This document shows positions 24,667 through 35,687 of a stretch of DNA of 64,000 nt, piece after piece (within the stretch, counting starts at the first letter, position 1; every line of letters begins with the position of its first letter). The notes under the pieces were generated by a model. That model had not been told where the DNA came from and ran no database searches. It saw only the letters and a program-made list of their open reading frames with translations. The translations under genes and the position numbers were made by a program. The DNA is from Salibaculum sp035270045. Lineage in GTDB: Bacteria > Pseudomonadota > Alphaproteobacteria > Rhodobacterales > Rhodobacteraceae. The stretch is taken from NCBI RefSeq assembly GCF_035270045.1, contig NZ_DATFIP010000062.1, positions 24,528-88,527 on the forward strand, given 5' to 3'.

Positions 24667-25421
24667 GCCTGATCGCCGCGGAAAGCCTCAGCGCGGGCTA
24701 CGGCGCCGATCCGGTGCTGCGCAACGTGTCCTTCGCGATCGAGCCGGGAGAGATCGTCACCGTGGTCGGCCCCAACGGGTCTGGCAAGACGACGCTGCTG
24801 CGCACGCTGATCGGGGCGCTGCGCCCCACGGCGGGGCGTATCCGCCGCAAGCCCGGCCTGCGGGTCGGATACGTGCCGCAGAAACTGCACATTGACCGGA
24901 CCCTGCCGATGACCGTCGAGCGGTTCCTGCGCCTGCCGGGCCGCAGTTCTCGGGCCGCCTGTTCCCGCGCGCTCGAGAGTGCCGGTGTGCCGGACCTGTT
25001 GCAGCGGCAGATGGCGGGCCTGTCGGGCGGTCAGTTCCAGCGCGTCCTGCTGGCGCGTGCCTTGATCGAGACGCCGGACCTTCTTTTGCTGGACGAGGCG
25101 ACGCAGGGGCTCGACCAGCCCGGCTCTGCCGCCTTCTATACCCAGATCGACGCGGTCCGGCACGGGACCGGCTGCGCGGTGCTGATGATCAGTCACGAGT
25201 TGCACGTCGTCATGAGCGCCTCGGACCGGGTGATCTGCCTCAACGGCCATGTCTGTTGCCAGGGCACCCCGGCGGTGGTTTCGGCGGCGCCGGAATACCG
25301 CGCGCTCTTCGGGAGCGGCACGGGGGGGGCGCTGGCGCTCTACCGGCACGATCACGACCACAGTCACGACCATGACGGGGCCTGCACCCACGACCAGCCC
25401 GGCAAGGAGGCCGCCGAGTGA
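24663..25421 (+). CDS. znuC: Zinc ABC transporter ATPase
   Basis: A 252-residue ATP-binding protein: Walker A GPNGSGKTT, signature LSGGQFQRVLLARAL, Walker B LLLLDEATQGLD and switch His in MISHELH. The C-terminus ends in a His-rich tail (RHDHDHSHDHD), a feature of zinc transporter ATPases. The start ATG overlaps the zur stop, and the stop TGA overlaps the znuB start. Confidence 0.96.
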   Translation: MSLIAAESLSAGYGADPVLRNVSFAIEPGEIVTVVGPNGSGKTTLLRTLIGALRPTAGRIRRKPGLRVGYVPQKLHIDRTLPMTVERFLRLPGRSSRAACSRALESAGVPDLLQRQMAGLSGGQFQRVLLARALIETPDLLLLDEATQGLDQPGSAAFYTQIDAVRHGTGCAVLMISHELHVVMSASDRVICLNGHVCCQGTPAVVSAAPEYRALFGSGTGGALALYRHDHDHSHDHDGACTHDQPGKEAAE

Positions 25422-26221
25422 TGCTGGACGATTTCATGACCCGCGCCGTGCTGGCCGGGGTCGGCGTGGCCATTGCCGCGGCCCCGCTGGGCAGTTTCGT
25501 GGTCTGGCGCCGGATGGCCTATTTCGGCGATGCCACCGCGCATGCGGCGATCCTCGGCGTGGCGCTTTCGCTGGCCTTGCAGGTGTCGATCTTTGCCGGG
25601 GCCATGGCGGTGGCCCTGGCCATGGCGCTGACCGTCACGGCGCTGTCGGGGCGCGGCTATGCCATGGACACGCTGCTTGGGGTGCTCGCGCATTCGGCGC
25701 TGGCCTTCGGACTGGTCGCGGTGTCCTTCCTGTCGGGAATCCGCATCGACCTGATGGCCTATCTCTTTGGCGACATCCTGGCGGTGTCGCGCGGCGACCT
25801 GGCGGTGATCTGGGGCGGCGCGGCGCTGGTCGTCGGGCTGATCGGCTGGCGCTGGTCGGCGCTTCTGACCGCCACCCTGAACGAGGAACTGGCGCATGCC
25901 AGCGGTATAAACCCGCGCCGCGAACAACTGGTGCTGACCCTCGCGCTTGCGATCACCGTGGCCGTGGCGATCAAGGTGGTCGGCGTGCTGCTGATCGCGG
26001 CCATGTTGATCATTCCGGCAGCCGCGGCGCGGCCGCTGGCCCGCACGCCTGAACAGATGGCCCTGATCGCGGCAGTCCTCGGCAGCGGCTCGGCCATCGT
26101 GGGGCTGCGCGCGGCCTATGTCCTCGACACGCCGGCGGGGCCGTCGATTGTCTGTGTCGCGGCGCTGGTCTTTCTGACCACCAGCCTTTTGCAGGGGCTC
26201 ATGGTGGGGCAGGGGCGCTGA
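25421..26221 (+). CDS. znuB: Zinc ABC transporter permease
   Basis: A 266-residue ABC-3 family permease with about seven to eight hydrophobic helices. The motif FVVWRRMAYFGDATAHAAILGV is the hallmark of ZnuB/MntB-type permeases, and the second conserved region is IKVVGVLLIAAMLIIPAAAA. Either ATG 25421 or GTG 25418 could start it; AAGGAGG at 25404-25410 suits both. It is last in the zur-znuC-znuB operon. Confidence 0.95.
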   Translation: MLDDFMTRAVLAGVGVAIAAAPLGSFVVWRRMAYFGDATAHAAILGVALSLALQVSIFAGAMAVALAMALTVTALSGRGYAMDTLLGVLAHSALAFGLVAVSFLSGIRIDLMAYLFGDILAVSRGDLAVIWGGAALVVGLIGWRWSALLTATLNEELAHASGINPRREQLVLTLALAITVAVAIKVVGVLLIAAMLIIPAAAARPLARTPEQMALIAAVLGSGSAIVGLRAAYVLDTPAGPSIVCVAALVFLTTSLLQGLMVGQGR

Positions 26222-26333
26222 CGATCGGCGCGCGCGCAGGTTCCGGTCTCTGATCTGGATCAATCAAATCCGGCACGGTATATGCGACAAATCGACCGGC
26301 TGGCCGACAGCTCCAAGAAGATGGATCCATGAC

Positions 26334-26801
26334 ATGCGCCTGACAACCCGGACCAACCTTGCCTCTCGCGTTCTGATGTTCTGCGCGGTCAACGAGGGGC
26401 GGCTCGTGCGGTCTGGCGAGGTGGCTGAGACCTGCAACGCCTCGGCCAACCATATCGCCCGGGTGGTCAACCTGCTGCACGCGGGGGGGTTCATCGAGAC
26501 GGTGCGCGGCCGCACCGGGGGGCTCCGGCTGGCCGCGCCGCCCGAGCAAATCTCGATGGGCGAGGTGTTTCGCGTTTTCGAGGCCGACATCCCCTTCGCG
26601 GAATGCTTCGACCCCGAGACGAACACCTGCCCGCTGATTGGCACATGCCGGTTGCGCCATGCCCTGACGCGGGCGCTCGCGGCATTCTACGACGAATTGG
26701 ATCGTTTGACCCTGGCGGACCTCGTCGAGGGCAACTGCGGGCTACACGGGTTGCTCGCGCTGCCCGAGGTGCTGGGCGAGGCCTGCGCGGCGCCCGGCTG
26801 A
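26334..26801 (+). CDS. nsrR: NsrR-like Rrf2-family regulator
   Basis: A 155-residue Rrf2-family repressor. The winged helix is followed by the VRGRTGGLRLA wing and three cysteines, Cys91, Cys99 and Cys105, that match the Fe-S ligand arrangement of NsrR (CX4CX5C in E. coli; here CX7CX5C). The tail ELDRLTLADLVEGN is a strong match to the NsrR C-terminus (LADLVE). It likely senses nitric oxide through the cluster. It stands alone between znuB and recA, so its targets are elsewhere. Confidence 0.85.
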   Translation: MRLTTRTNLASRVLMFCAVNEGRLVRSGEVAETCNASANHIARVVNLLHAGGFIETVRGRTGGLRLAAPPEQISMGEVFRVFEADIPFAECFDPETNTCPLIGTCRLRHALTRALAAFYDELDRLTLADLVEGNCGLHGLLALPEVLGEACAAPG

Positions 26802-26871
26802 GTCAGGGGCCGCGCCTCGGCATAAACCTGCTGTTAACCTTGGCGCCGCATGCTCATGGTTAAGAATTCTA

Positions 26872-26900
26872 TTGAAATGTTCCTGTTTTGGTCCCATACC
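26872..26900 (+). promoter_or_regulatory. Likely recA promoter
   Basis: TTGAAA at 26872-26877, then 17 bp, then CATACC at 26895-26900, a plausible -35/-10 pair. The SOS box begins 4 bp after the -10, where a bound LexA would block the transcription start. The -10 is a poor match, so confidence is moderate. Confidence 0.45.
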
Positions 26901-26903
26901 GTG

Positions 26904-26918
26904 GAACAAGACGCGAAC
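26904..26918. promoter_or_regulatory. LexA (SOS) box GAAC-N7-GAAC
   Basis: GAACAAGACGCGAAC is an exact match to the alphaproteobacterial LexA site (GTTC-N7-GTTC read on the other strand). It lies 50 bp before the recA start codon. Confidence 0.85.
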
Positions 26919-26967
26919 ACGGCACCAATTGCTGCCCGCGGGCGGGTATGGAATAAGGGTTTCACAC

Positions 26968-28041
26968 ATGGCAACGGCAGATCTCCTCAACATGACAGAC
27001 AAAGCATCGGCAGATAAGCAAAAGGCCCTCGATTCCGCCCTGGCGCAGATCGAGCGGCAATTCGGCAAGGGGTCCATCATGAAGATGGGCGGCGACAATG
27101 CCATGCGCGACATCGAGGCGACCTCGACCGGGTCGCTCGGCCTGGATATCGCGCTGGGCATCGGCGGGCTGCCCAAGGGCCGCATCATCGAGATCTACGG
27201 TCCCGAATCGTCGGGCAAGACCACGTTGACGCTGCACGCCGTGGCCGAGGAACAGAAAAAGGGCGGCGTCTGCGCCTTCGTTGACGCCGAGCACGCGCTT
27301 GATCCGCAGTATGCCAAGAAACTGGGTGTCGACCTGGACGAGCTTTTGATCTCGCAGCCCGACACGGGCGAACAGGCGCTGGAAATCACCGATACGCTGG
27401 TCCGATCGGGCGCGGTCAACATGATCGTGGTCGACTCGGTCGCCGCGTTGACCCCGAAATCCGAGCTTGAGGGCGACATGGGCGACAGCAGCGTCGGTGT
27501 CCAGGCCCGCCTGATGAGCCAGGCGATGCGCAAATTGACCGGCTCGATGAGCCGGTCCAACTGCATGGTCGTCTTCATCAACCAGATCCGCATGAAGATC
27601 GGTGTCATGTTCGGCAGCCCCGAGACCACCACCGGCGGCAACGCGCTGAAATTCTATTCTTCCGTGCGGCTCGACATCCGGCGCATAGGCGCGGTCAAGG
27701 ACCGTGACGAGGTCGTGGGCAACGCCACCCGCGTCAAGGTCGTCAAGAACAAGGTCGCTCCGCCCTTCAAGCAGGTGGAATTCGACATCATGTATGGCGA
27801 GGGCATATCGAAGAACGGCGAGCTTCTCGACCTGGGCGTAAAGGCCGGCGTGGTCGAGAAATCGGGCGCCTGGTTCAGCTACGGTGACGAGCGCATCGGC
27901 CAGGGGCGCGAGAACGCCAAGACCTTCCTGAAGGAAAATGCCGCCATCGCCCATGATATCGAGGACAAGATCCGCGCCGCCCACGGGCTGGAGTTCGACT
28001 CGCCGCCCGATGGCGATGACGACGCCCTGGTCGAGGGCTGA
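26968..28041 (+). CDS. recA: Recombinase A
   Basis: A 357-residue RecA with Walker A GPESSGKTT, the MAW-type block following it, Walker B NMIVVDSVAALTP, loop L1 EGDMGDSSVG and loop L2 with NQIRMKIGVMFGSPETTTGGNALKF split by conserved residues, plus an acidic tail DGDDDALVEG. ATG 26968 gives the usual N-terminus. The gene is followed by a strong terminator and preceded by an SOS box, so it is a single-gene SOS-induced unit. Confidence 0.99.
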   Translation: MATADLLNMTDKASADKQKALDSALAQIERQFGKGSIMKMGGDNAMRDIEATSTGSLGLDIALGIGGLPKGRIIEIYGPESSGKTTLTLHAVAEEQKKGGVCAFVDAEHALDPQYAKKLGVDLDELLISQPDTGEQALEITDTLVRSGAVNMIVVDSVAALTPKSELEGDMGDSSVGVQARLMSQAMRKLTGSMSRSNCMVVFINQIRMKIGVMFGSPETTTGGNALKFYSSVRLDIRRIGAVKDRDEVVGNATRVKVVKNKVAPPFKQVEFDIMYGEGISKNGELLDLGVKAGVVEKSGAWFSYGDERIGQGRENAKTFLKENAAIAHDIEDKIRAAHGLEFDSPPDGDDDALVEG

Positions 28042-28071
28042 GCGCCGGGCGGCGCGACAGACCGAAAATCG

Positions 28072-28103
28072 GGGGCACCGGTCGTTTGGCCGGTGCCCCT
28101 TTC
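28072..28103 (+). terminator. Intrinsic terminator of recA
   Basis: Perfect 10-bp arms GGGGCACCGG / CCGGTGCCCC with an 8-base loop, followed by TTT. It lies 30 bp after the recA stop. Confidence 0.85.
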
Positions 28104-28175
28104 GCATCCGCGCCCTGTGGACAGTCGCGCGGCCCAAGGCTATTTCTGACCGGCCATAAACCCCGGGATGCGATC

Positions 28176-30824
28176 ATGACCAGCCTTGCCGATATCCGCA
28201 GCACTTTCCTCGACTATTTCAAGCGTCAGGGCCACGCCGTCGTGCCCAGTTCGCCCCTGGTGCCGCGCAACGATCCGACGCTGATGTTCACCAATTCCGG
28301 GATGGTGCAGTTCAAGAATCTTTTCACCGGCCTGGAACATCGCGACTACCAGCGCGCCACCACCAGCCAGAAGTGCGTGCGGGCGGGCGGCAAGCACAAT
28401 GATCTGGACAATGTCGGCTATACCGCCCGGCACCATACCTTCTTCGAAATGCTGGGAAATTTCAGCTTCGGCGACTATTTCAAGGCCGAGGCGATCCCCT
28501 TCGCCTGGGAACTGCTGACCCGGGAGTTCGGCATCGACCCGTCGCGCCTGCTGACAACGATCTACCATACCGATGACGAGGCCCATGCGCTGTGGCGCAA
28601 GATCGGCGTTCCCGACGACCGGATCATCCGCATCGATACCGCTGACAACTTCTGGCAGATGGGGCCGACCGGCCCCTGTGGCCCCTGCACGGAAATCTTC
28701 TACGATCACGGCGATCACATTCCCGGCGGCCCGCCGGGCAGCCCGGACGAGGACGGGGACCGTTTCATCGAGATCTGGAACATCGTTTTCATGCAGAACG
28801 AGCAGTTCGAGGACGGTTCAATGAAAGCATTGGACATGCAGTCCATCGACACCGGCATGGGGCTGGAACGGATCGGCGCGCTGTTGCAGGGCAAGCACGA
28901 CAATTACGACACCGACCTGATGCGCGCGCTGATCGAGGCCAGCGCGAATGCCACGAGCGTGGACCCCGATGGCGGTGGCAACGTGCATCACCGGGTGATT
29001 GCCGATCACCTGCGCTCTACCTCTTTCCTGATCGCCGAGGGGGTGCTGCCGGGCAACGAGGGGCGCGGTTACGTGCTGCGCCGGATCATGCGCCGGGCCA
29101 TGCGCCACGCACACCTGCTGGGCGCAAAGGACCCGGTCATGCACCGGCTTGTTCCGGAACTGGTCAAGCAGATGGGCGGGCATTACCCGGAACTGAGCGA
29201 ACGCCAGGCCACGATCGAGGAAACCCTGCTGGGGGAAGAGCAGCGTTTTCGCCAGACCCTTGACCGGGGCCTGAAACTGCTGGCCGAGGAAACCTCGGAC
29301 ATGAAGGAAGGTGAGGCGCTTGCCGGGCAAACCGCCTTCAAGCTCTATGACACCTACGGGTTTCCGCTGGACCTTACACAGGATGCCCTGCGCGACCGAG
29401 GAATCCAGGTCGATACCGATGGCTTCGATGCGGCAATGGCGGAACAGAAGGCCAAGGCGCGCGCGGCCTGGGCCGGATCGGGCGAGGCGGCGGACGCCGA
29501 CGTCTGGTTCGACATCGCAGATGAGCACGGGGCGACGGATTTCCTGGGCTATGACACCGAAAAGGCCGAGGGCCAGGTCGTCGCGATCGTCCGTGGCGGC
29601 GACAGGACCGAGAGCGCCAAGGCGGGCGAGACCGTGCAGGTTGTCTGCAACCAGACACCCTTCTACGCAGAGGCCGGCGGCCAAGTGGGCGACAGCGGCA
29701 CGCTGACGACGGACACCGGCGCAGCCCGGATCACCGACACGAAAAAGGCCGCCGGGGTCTTCATCCACTTCGCGGAGGTCACCGAAGGCGAGATGTCCAC
29801 GGGCCAGGGCGCGGAACTGGAAGTGGACCACGCCCGCCGCACCACGATCCGCGCCAACCACTCTGCCACGCACCTGCTGCACGAAGCCCTGCGCGAGGCG
29901 CTGGGGGATCACGTCGCGCAGCGCGGCTCGCTCAATGCGCCCGACCGTCTGAGGTTCGACTTCAGCCACGCCAAGCCGATCTCTCTGGACGAGATCCGCG
30001 CGATCGAGACCCGCGTGAACGGGATGATCCGCCAGAACAGCCCCGTCACCACCCGCATCATGACACCCGATGATGCCCGGTCGCTGGGTGCGCAGGCGCT
30101 CTTTGGCGAGAAATACGGCGACGAGGTGCGTGTCGTTTCCATGGGCAAGGCCGAGACCGGCAAGGGGCTGGACGGGCAGACCTGGTCGATCGAGCTTTGC
30201 GGCGGCACCCATGTGCGCCAGACCGGCGATATCGGCGCCTTCGTGTGCCTGTCCGACAGCGCCTCCAGCGCGGGGGTTCGCCGGATCGAGGCGCTGACCG
30301 GGCAGGCCGCGCTGGACTATCTGACGGGGCAGGACCACCGGTTGGCCGAAGCGGCGCTGGCGCTGAAAACCCGGCCGGACGACGTACCCGACCGCCTCAG
30401 GACGGTCCTCGAGGAGCGTCGCGCCCTCCAGAACGAGGTTGCGCAGCTCAGACGCGAACTTGCGATGGGCGGCGGCGGATCGAACGGGCCCGACGCACGG
30501 GAGATCAATGGTATACCCTTCACCTCTCAGGTGCTGTCCGGGGTGACCGGCAAGGACCTTCCCGGTATCATCGACGACATGAAGGGCCGGATGGGCAGCG
30601 GGGCCGTCTTGCTGATCGCCGATGCGGGCGACAAGGCGGCGGTGGCCGCAGGCGTGACACCGGACCTGACCGAAACCGTCAGCGCCGTGGACCTTGTCCG
30701 CGCAGCCGTGGGCGAGTTGGGTGGCAAGGGTGGCGGCGGCCGCCCGGACATGGCCCAGGGCGGCGGAAAGGATGCGGGCAATGCCCAGGCCGCCATCGCG
30801 GCGGCGGAAAAGGTGTTGGGCTGA
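28176..30824 (+). CDS. alaS: Alanyl-tRNA synthetase
   Basis: An 882-residue enzyme of normal length. The class II catalytic core spans about residues 1-260 (VRAGGKHNDLDNVG, TARHHTFFEMLGNFSFGDYFK). The tRNA-recognition region follows. The editing domain has the zinc-binding HSATHLLHEAL and ELCGGTHV motifs. A C-terminal oligomerisation domain carries the Gly-rich stretch GGKGGGGRPDMAQGGG. ATG 28176 matches the family start MTSLADIRSTFLDYF. Confidence 0.99.
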   Translation: MTSLADIRSTFLDYFKRQGHAVVPSSPLVPRNDPTLMFTNSGMVQFKNLFTGLEHRDYQRATTSQKCVRAGGKHNDLDNVGYTARHHTFFEMLGNFSFGDYFKAEAIPFAWELLTREFGIDPSRLLTTIYHTDDEAHALWRKIGVPDDRIIRIDTADNFWQMGPTGPCGPCTEIFYDHGDHIPGGPPGSPDEDGDRFIEIWNIVFMQNEQFEDGSMKALDMQSIDTGMGLERIGALLQGKHDNYDTDLMRALIEASANATSVDPDGGGNVHHRVIADHLRSTSFLIAEGVLPGNEGRGYVLRRIMRRAMRHAHLLGAKDPVMHRLVPELVKQMGGHYPELSERQATIEETLLGEEQRFRQTLDRGLKLLAEETSDMKEGEALAGQTAFKLYDTYGFPLDLTQDALRDRGIQVDTDGFDAAMAEQKAKARAAWAGSGEAADADVWFDIADEHGATDFLGYDTEKAEGQVVAIVRGGDRTESAKAGETVQVVCNQTPFYAEAGGQVGDSGTLTTDTGAARITDTKKAAGVFIHFAEVTEGEMSTGQGAELEVDHARRTTIRANHSATHLLHEALREALGDHVAQRGSLNAPDRLRFDFSHAKPISLDEIRAIETRVNGMIRQNSPVTTRIMTPDDARSLGAQALFGEKYGDEVRVVSMGKAETGKGLDGQTWSIELCGGTHVRQTGDIGAFVCLSDSASSAGVRRIEALTGQAALDYLTGQDHRLAEAALALKTRPDDVPDRLRTVLEERRALQNEVAQLRRELAMGGGGSNGPDAREINGIPFTSQVLSGVTGKDLPGIIDDMKGRMGSGAVLLIADAGDKAAVAAGVTPDLTETVSAVDLVRAAVGELGGKGGGGRPDMAQGGGKDAGNAQAAIAAAEKVLG

Positions 30825-31101
30825 GCGCCGAGCCGATCGCGCGAAACGAGGTCCCGCGTCCCGAAGACGCGCCACATATGCCGCGTAGACGGAGGCCCGT
30901 GCCGCCGAACGCGGCCGGCGTTTCCCGGTAAAGGCGAGGCAACGCGTGCTCGAGCGGCCGGATGCGCGACCGCCACTGTGTCGCGGAATTCCCCGATTGC
31001 GCCACCGCGGAAGCGTGGTATGACAGGTTGCCAGACGACGACAGTCTGCCAAATGCCCGGCGCGCCGCGCCGCGTGTTCTCGTTATGATGGAGGGGACCT
31101 G

Positions 31102-31389
31102 ATGCCCGCACTCTGGATTGCCCATGTCACGGTGACGGACCCTGACGCCTATGGCGAATACGCCAAGCTGGCCGGACCGGCCGTTGCCAAGCATGACGGC
31201 ACTTTCCTGGCCCGTGGGGGTCGCGTCGTGCAACTGGAAGGCAAAGAACGGCCGCGAAACGTGGTTGCACGCTTCCCGTCGGTCGAGGCGGCCGTGGAGT
31301 GCTACAACAGCCCCGACTACCAGGAGGCGCTGAGCCACGCGCGCGGCGCGTCCGAGCGCGAGCTCATGGTCATCGAAATCGACGAGTAA
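31102..31389 (+). CDS. DUF1330-family small protein
   Basis: A 95-residue protein of the DUF1330 ferredoxin-like (dimeric alpha-beta barrel) family. ALWIAHVTVTDPDAYGEYAKLAGPA is the typical first strand and helix, and RFPSVEAAVECYNSPDYQEA the conserved second half. GGAGG lies 8 bases before ATG 31102. Function is unknown in the family. It is convergent with typA. The 277-bp gap between alaS and this gene shows no clear gene or RNA. Confidence 0.88.
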   Translation: MPALWIAHVTVTDPDAYGEYAKLAGPAVAKHDGTFLARGGRVVQLEGKERPRNVVARFPSVEAAVECYNSPDYQEALSHARGASERELMVIEIDE

Positions 31390-31394
31390 CCTGT

Positions 31395-31419
31395 TTCCCG
31401 GGCCTGTCGGCCACGGGAA
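31395..31419. terminator. Bidirectional hairpin between DUF1330 gene and typA
   Basis: TTCCCG-GGCC / GGCC-A-CGGGAA arms with a TGTC loop and one bulged A, in the 49-bp gap between convergent genes. A weak A/T-rich tract flanks both sides. Confidence 0.6.
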
Positions 31420-31438
31420 TAAAGGCGTGCAATCCTGG

Positions 31439-33259
<1,821 letters not shown>

Positions 33260-33361
33260 GCGGGTGTCCTTTGGAAGAGTTGCGCAGGCCATATCGCGGG
33301 GCCGGGCGAAAGGGTAGGGGGTGTGTTCAAATTGTCTGCTGCGCAGCCATTATTTGCCTGA

Positions 33362-33405
33362 TTGGGGCGCTGCCCCAAACCCCGGGATATTTCCGGCCAG
33401 AAGAC
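33362..33405. repeat. Interspersed repeat copy 1 (GGGGC..GCCCC / CCCCGGGATATTTCCGG)
   Basis: TTGGGGCGCTGCCCCAAAC begins the element, followed by CCCGGGATATTTCCGGCCAG. The segment contains two short inverted repeats. A similar sequence occurs at 39644-39688 in the same orientation, differing by a few substitutions and small indels. Both copies lie in intergenic DNA. Confidence 0.7.
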
Positions 33406-33407
33406 GC

Positions 33408-33743
33408 CTAGTGGACGGCGGTCTTGGAAAAGAGCTGGATGATCACGATCCCGGCGAGGATCAGGGCCATGCCGAACACGGCGGGCAGGTCCAGCGTCTG
33501 CCGGAACACCAGCCAGCCGATCAGCGCGATGAAAACGATGCCCAGTCCCGACCACATGGCATACATGATGCCCACGGGCATGTATCGCAGCGTCAGCGAG
33601 AGCAGGTAGAAACTGATCGCGTAGGCAACGACGACCAGGACCGATGGCCAGAGCCGGGTGAACTGCTGGCTGGCCTGCAGGGCGGAGGTGCCGATGGTTT
33701 CGGCGGCGACGGCGAGCATCAGCCAGATGAAATGCTTTGGCAT
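33408..33743 (-). CDS. Small multidrug resistance (SMR) family transporter
   Basis: A 111-residue protein with four hydrophobic helices. The essential membrane glutamate is Glu15 in AVAAETIGTSAL, and the conserved YMPVGIMYAMWSGLG lies in helix 3. These fit the EmrE/SugE family, which exports cationic drugs or guanidinium-type compounds by proton exchange. It follows yitT by 3 bp, so both are one operon. Only a single SMR gene is present, so a homodimer is expected. Confidence 0.92.
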   Translation of the reverse strand: MPKHFIWLMLAVAAETIGTSALQASQQFTRLWPSVLVVVAYAISFYLLSLTLRYMPVGIMYAMWSGLGIVFIALIGWLVFRQTLDLPAVFGMALILAGIVIIQLFSKTAVH

Positions 33744-33746
33744 GGA

Positions 33747-34358
33747 TTATCGTCCCGTGTAGCGGTCATGGCGGTGGTTGGTGGCGATGATCAGGTTGGC
33801 GACCACCGCGCCAGCCAGCGAGAAGAGCACCAGCCGCGGTTCCATGATGGCGAAAGCCGCGGCGAAGAGCGCCACGTCGAAGGCCAACTGGACATAGCCC
33901 GCGCGGAACCCGGTGCGGTCCTGGATCACCAGCCCCAGCACGCCGACCCCGCCCAGCGACGCGCCGTGGCGGAAGATCACGATCAGGCCCAGCCCGGTGA
34001 CGCCGCCGATCAGCAGCGCGCCAAGCACCGGGTCCAGTTGGTCGAAGCGGACGAGGCCCGGGAAGGTCTCTGCCATCACGGACAACAGGGTGACGCAGAC
34101 CAGGCTCTTGACCACGAAGCGGCGGCCCAGCCGCACCCAGCCCAGCCAGTAGAAGGGCAGGTTGAGCACGAAGAAGATCGGGCCGAAAGACCAGCCGGTA
34201 ACATAGGACAGGAGCACCGCCAGCCCGGCCGTCTGCCCGGTGATCAGGCCCAGGTGCGTGAGCATGGTGATGCCCAGCGCGCACATGGCCGTGCCGAGGG
34301 CGAAGGCCTGGGCGTCTTCCAGCGTGGAATGCGGGGTCGTGGGGATATCCTGCGCCAT
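33747..34358 (-). CDS. YitT-family membrane protein
   Basis: A 203-residue YitT/DUF161-type protein with about five hydrophobic segments. The conserved motif GLITGQTAGLAVLLSYVTGWSFGPIFFVLNLPFYWLGW is readable in parts (GLITGQTAG, NLPFYWLGW), as is RHGASLGGVGVLGLVIQDRTGFRAG. Family function is unclear. It forms a two-gene operon with the SMR transporter. Confidence 0.88.
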   Translation of the reverse strand: MAQDIPTTPHSTLEDAQAFALGTAMCALGITMLTHLGLITGQTAGLAVLLSYVTGWSFGPIFFVLNLPFYWLGWVRLGRRFVVKSLVCVTLLSVMAETFPGLVRFDQLDPVLGALLIGGVTGLGLIVIFRHGASLGGVGVLGLVIQDRTGFRAGYVQLAFDVALFAAAFAIMEPRLVLFSLAGAVVANLIIATNHRHDRYTGR

Positions 34359-34391
34359 GCGCGTCCGCTAGGCCACCGTGCGGCCGGTGTC

Positions 34392-34413
34392 AAAACGAAA
34401 AGCCCCGCGGGCT
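34392..34413 (-). terminator. Intrinsic terminator of icd
   Basis: Read on the minus strand: AGCCC-GCG-GGGCT stem then TTTTCGTTTT. It lies 29 bp after the icd stop. Confidence 0.7.
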
Positions 34414-34441
34414 GAATGGCCAATCGCGGCTCTGGCGTGGC

Positions 34442-35656
34442 TCAGCCCTTGAGCGCCTTGTCCAGGTTCGCGTCGATCCTTTCGAGGAAGCCCTCGGTCG
34501 TCAGCCAGCGCTGGTCGGGGCCCACAAGCAGGGCCAGGTCCTTGGTCATGTCGCCGCTTTCGACCGTGTCCACGATGACCCTCTCCAGGGTTTCGGCAAA
34601 GGTCTTGAGCGCCGCGTTGCCGTCCAGCTTGGCCCGGTGCTTGAGCCCCCCGGTCCAGGCATAGATCGAGGCGATGGAATTGGTCGAGGTCGCCTCGCCC
34701 TTCTGGTGCTGGCGGTAGTGGCGGGTGACGGTGCCATGGGCGGCCTCGGCCTCGACGATCTTGCCATCGGGGGTCATCAGTTGCGATGTCATCAGGCCAA
34801 GGCTGCCGAAGCCCTGCGCCACGGTGTCCGACTGCACGTCGCCATCGTAGTTCTTGCAGGCCCAGACGAAGCCGCCGTTCCACTTCATGGCACAGGCGAC
34901 CATGTCGTCGATCAGGCGGTGTTCGTACCAGATGCCGGCCGCGTCGAAGCTGTCCTTGAACTCTTCCTCGAAGACCCGCTGGAACAGCTGCAGAAACTGG
35001 CCGTCATATTGTTTCAGGATGGTGTTCTTGGTCGAGAGATAAAGCGGCCAGCCCATGTTCAGCGCGTAATTCATCGAGGCGCGGGCGAAGTCGCGGATCG
35101 AATCGTCAAGGTTGTACATGCCCATGAAAACGCCCGAGGACGGCGCATCGTAGACCTCTTCCTCGATCACGGTGCCGTCTTCGCCCACGAATTTCATGGA
35201 CAGCTTGCCGGGACCGGGAAACTTCATGTCCGTGGCGCGGTACTGGTCGCCGAAAGCGTGGCGACCGATCACGATGGGCTTGGTCCAGCCGGGCACGAGG
35301 CGCGGCACGTTGCGGCAGATGATCGGCGCCCGGAAGACCACGCCGCCAAGGATGTTGCGGATCGTGCCGTTGGGGCTGCGCCACATCTTTTTCAGGCCGA
35401 ATTCCTCGACCCGTGCTTCGTCGGGGGTGATCGTGGCGCACTTGACCGCCGCGCCGATCTCCCTGGTCTTTTCGGCGGCGTCGATGGTGACCTGGTCCTC
35501 GGTGCGGTCGCGCTCCTCGATACCCAGATCGTAGTAGAGCAGGTCGATATCCAGATAGGGCAGGATCAGCTTGTCCTTGATGACCTGCCAGATGATGCGG
35601 GTCATCTCGTCGCCGTCCATCTCGACGATTGGGTTGTCTACCTTGATCTTCGACAT
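34442..35656 (-). CDS. icd: NADP-dependent isocitrate dehydrogenase, homodimeric type
   Basis: A 404-residue isocitrate dehydrogenase of the eukaryote-like dimeric subfamily. Substrate-binding residues are expected in SPNGTIRNILGG and in the YDGDVQSD region, and the NADP-binding part has EAAHGTVTRHYRQHQKG. ATG 35656 (MSKIKVDNPIVEMDGDEMTR) is preceded by GGAGGG. It lies downstream of a second, unrelated NADP-isocitrate dehydrogenase on the same strand, with a 9-bp hairpin in the 77-bp gap. It converts isocitrate to 2-oxoglutarate. Confidence 0.98.
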   Translation of the reverse strand: MSKIKVDNPIVEMDGDEMTRIIWQVIKDKLILPYLDIDLLYYDLGIEERDRTEDQVTIDAAEKTREIGAAVKCATITPDEARVEEFGLKKMWRSPNGTIRNILGGVVFRAPIICRNVPRLVPGWTKPIVIGRHAFGDQYRATDMKFPGPGKLSMKFVGEDGTVIEEEVYDAPSSGVFMGMYNLDDSIRDFARASMNYALNMGWPLYLSTKNTILKQYDGQFLQLFQRVFEEEFKDSFDAAGIWYEHRLIDDMVACAMKWNGGFVWACKNYDGDVQSDTVAQGFGSLGLMTSQLMTPDGKIVEAEAAHGTVTRHYRQHQKGEATSTNSIASIYAWTGGLKHRAKLDGNAALKTFAETLERVIVDTVESGDMTKDLALLVGPDQRWLTTEGFLERIDANLDKALKG

Positions 35657-35687
35657 GGGACCCTCCTGCATGGGTTCGGGCTTGGAA

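Noticed and set aside
28818..31052. A 744-residue minus-strand open frame across alaS
   Set aside because: Low-complexity shadow of the alaS gene; no domain or coherent start.
30825..31101. Possible small gene or RNA between alaS and the DUF1330 gene
   Set aside because: Open frames there lack starts with ribosome-binding sites and read as Arg-rich shadow sequence; no stable hairpin with a T-tract was seen.
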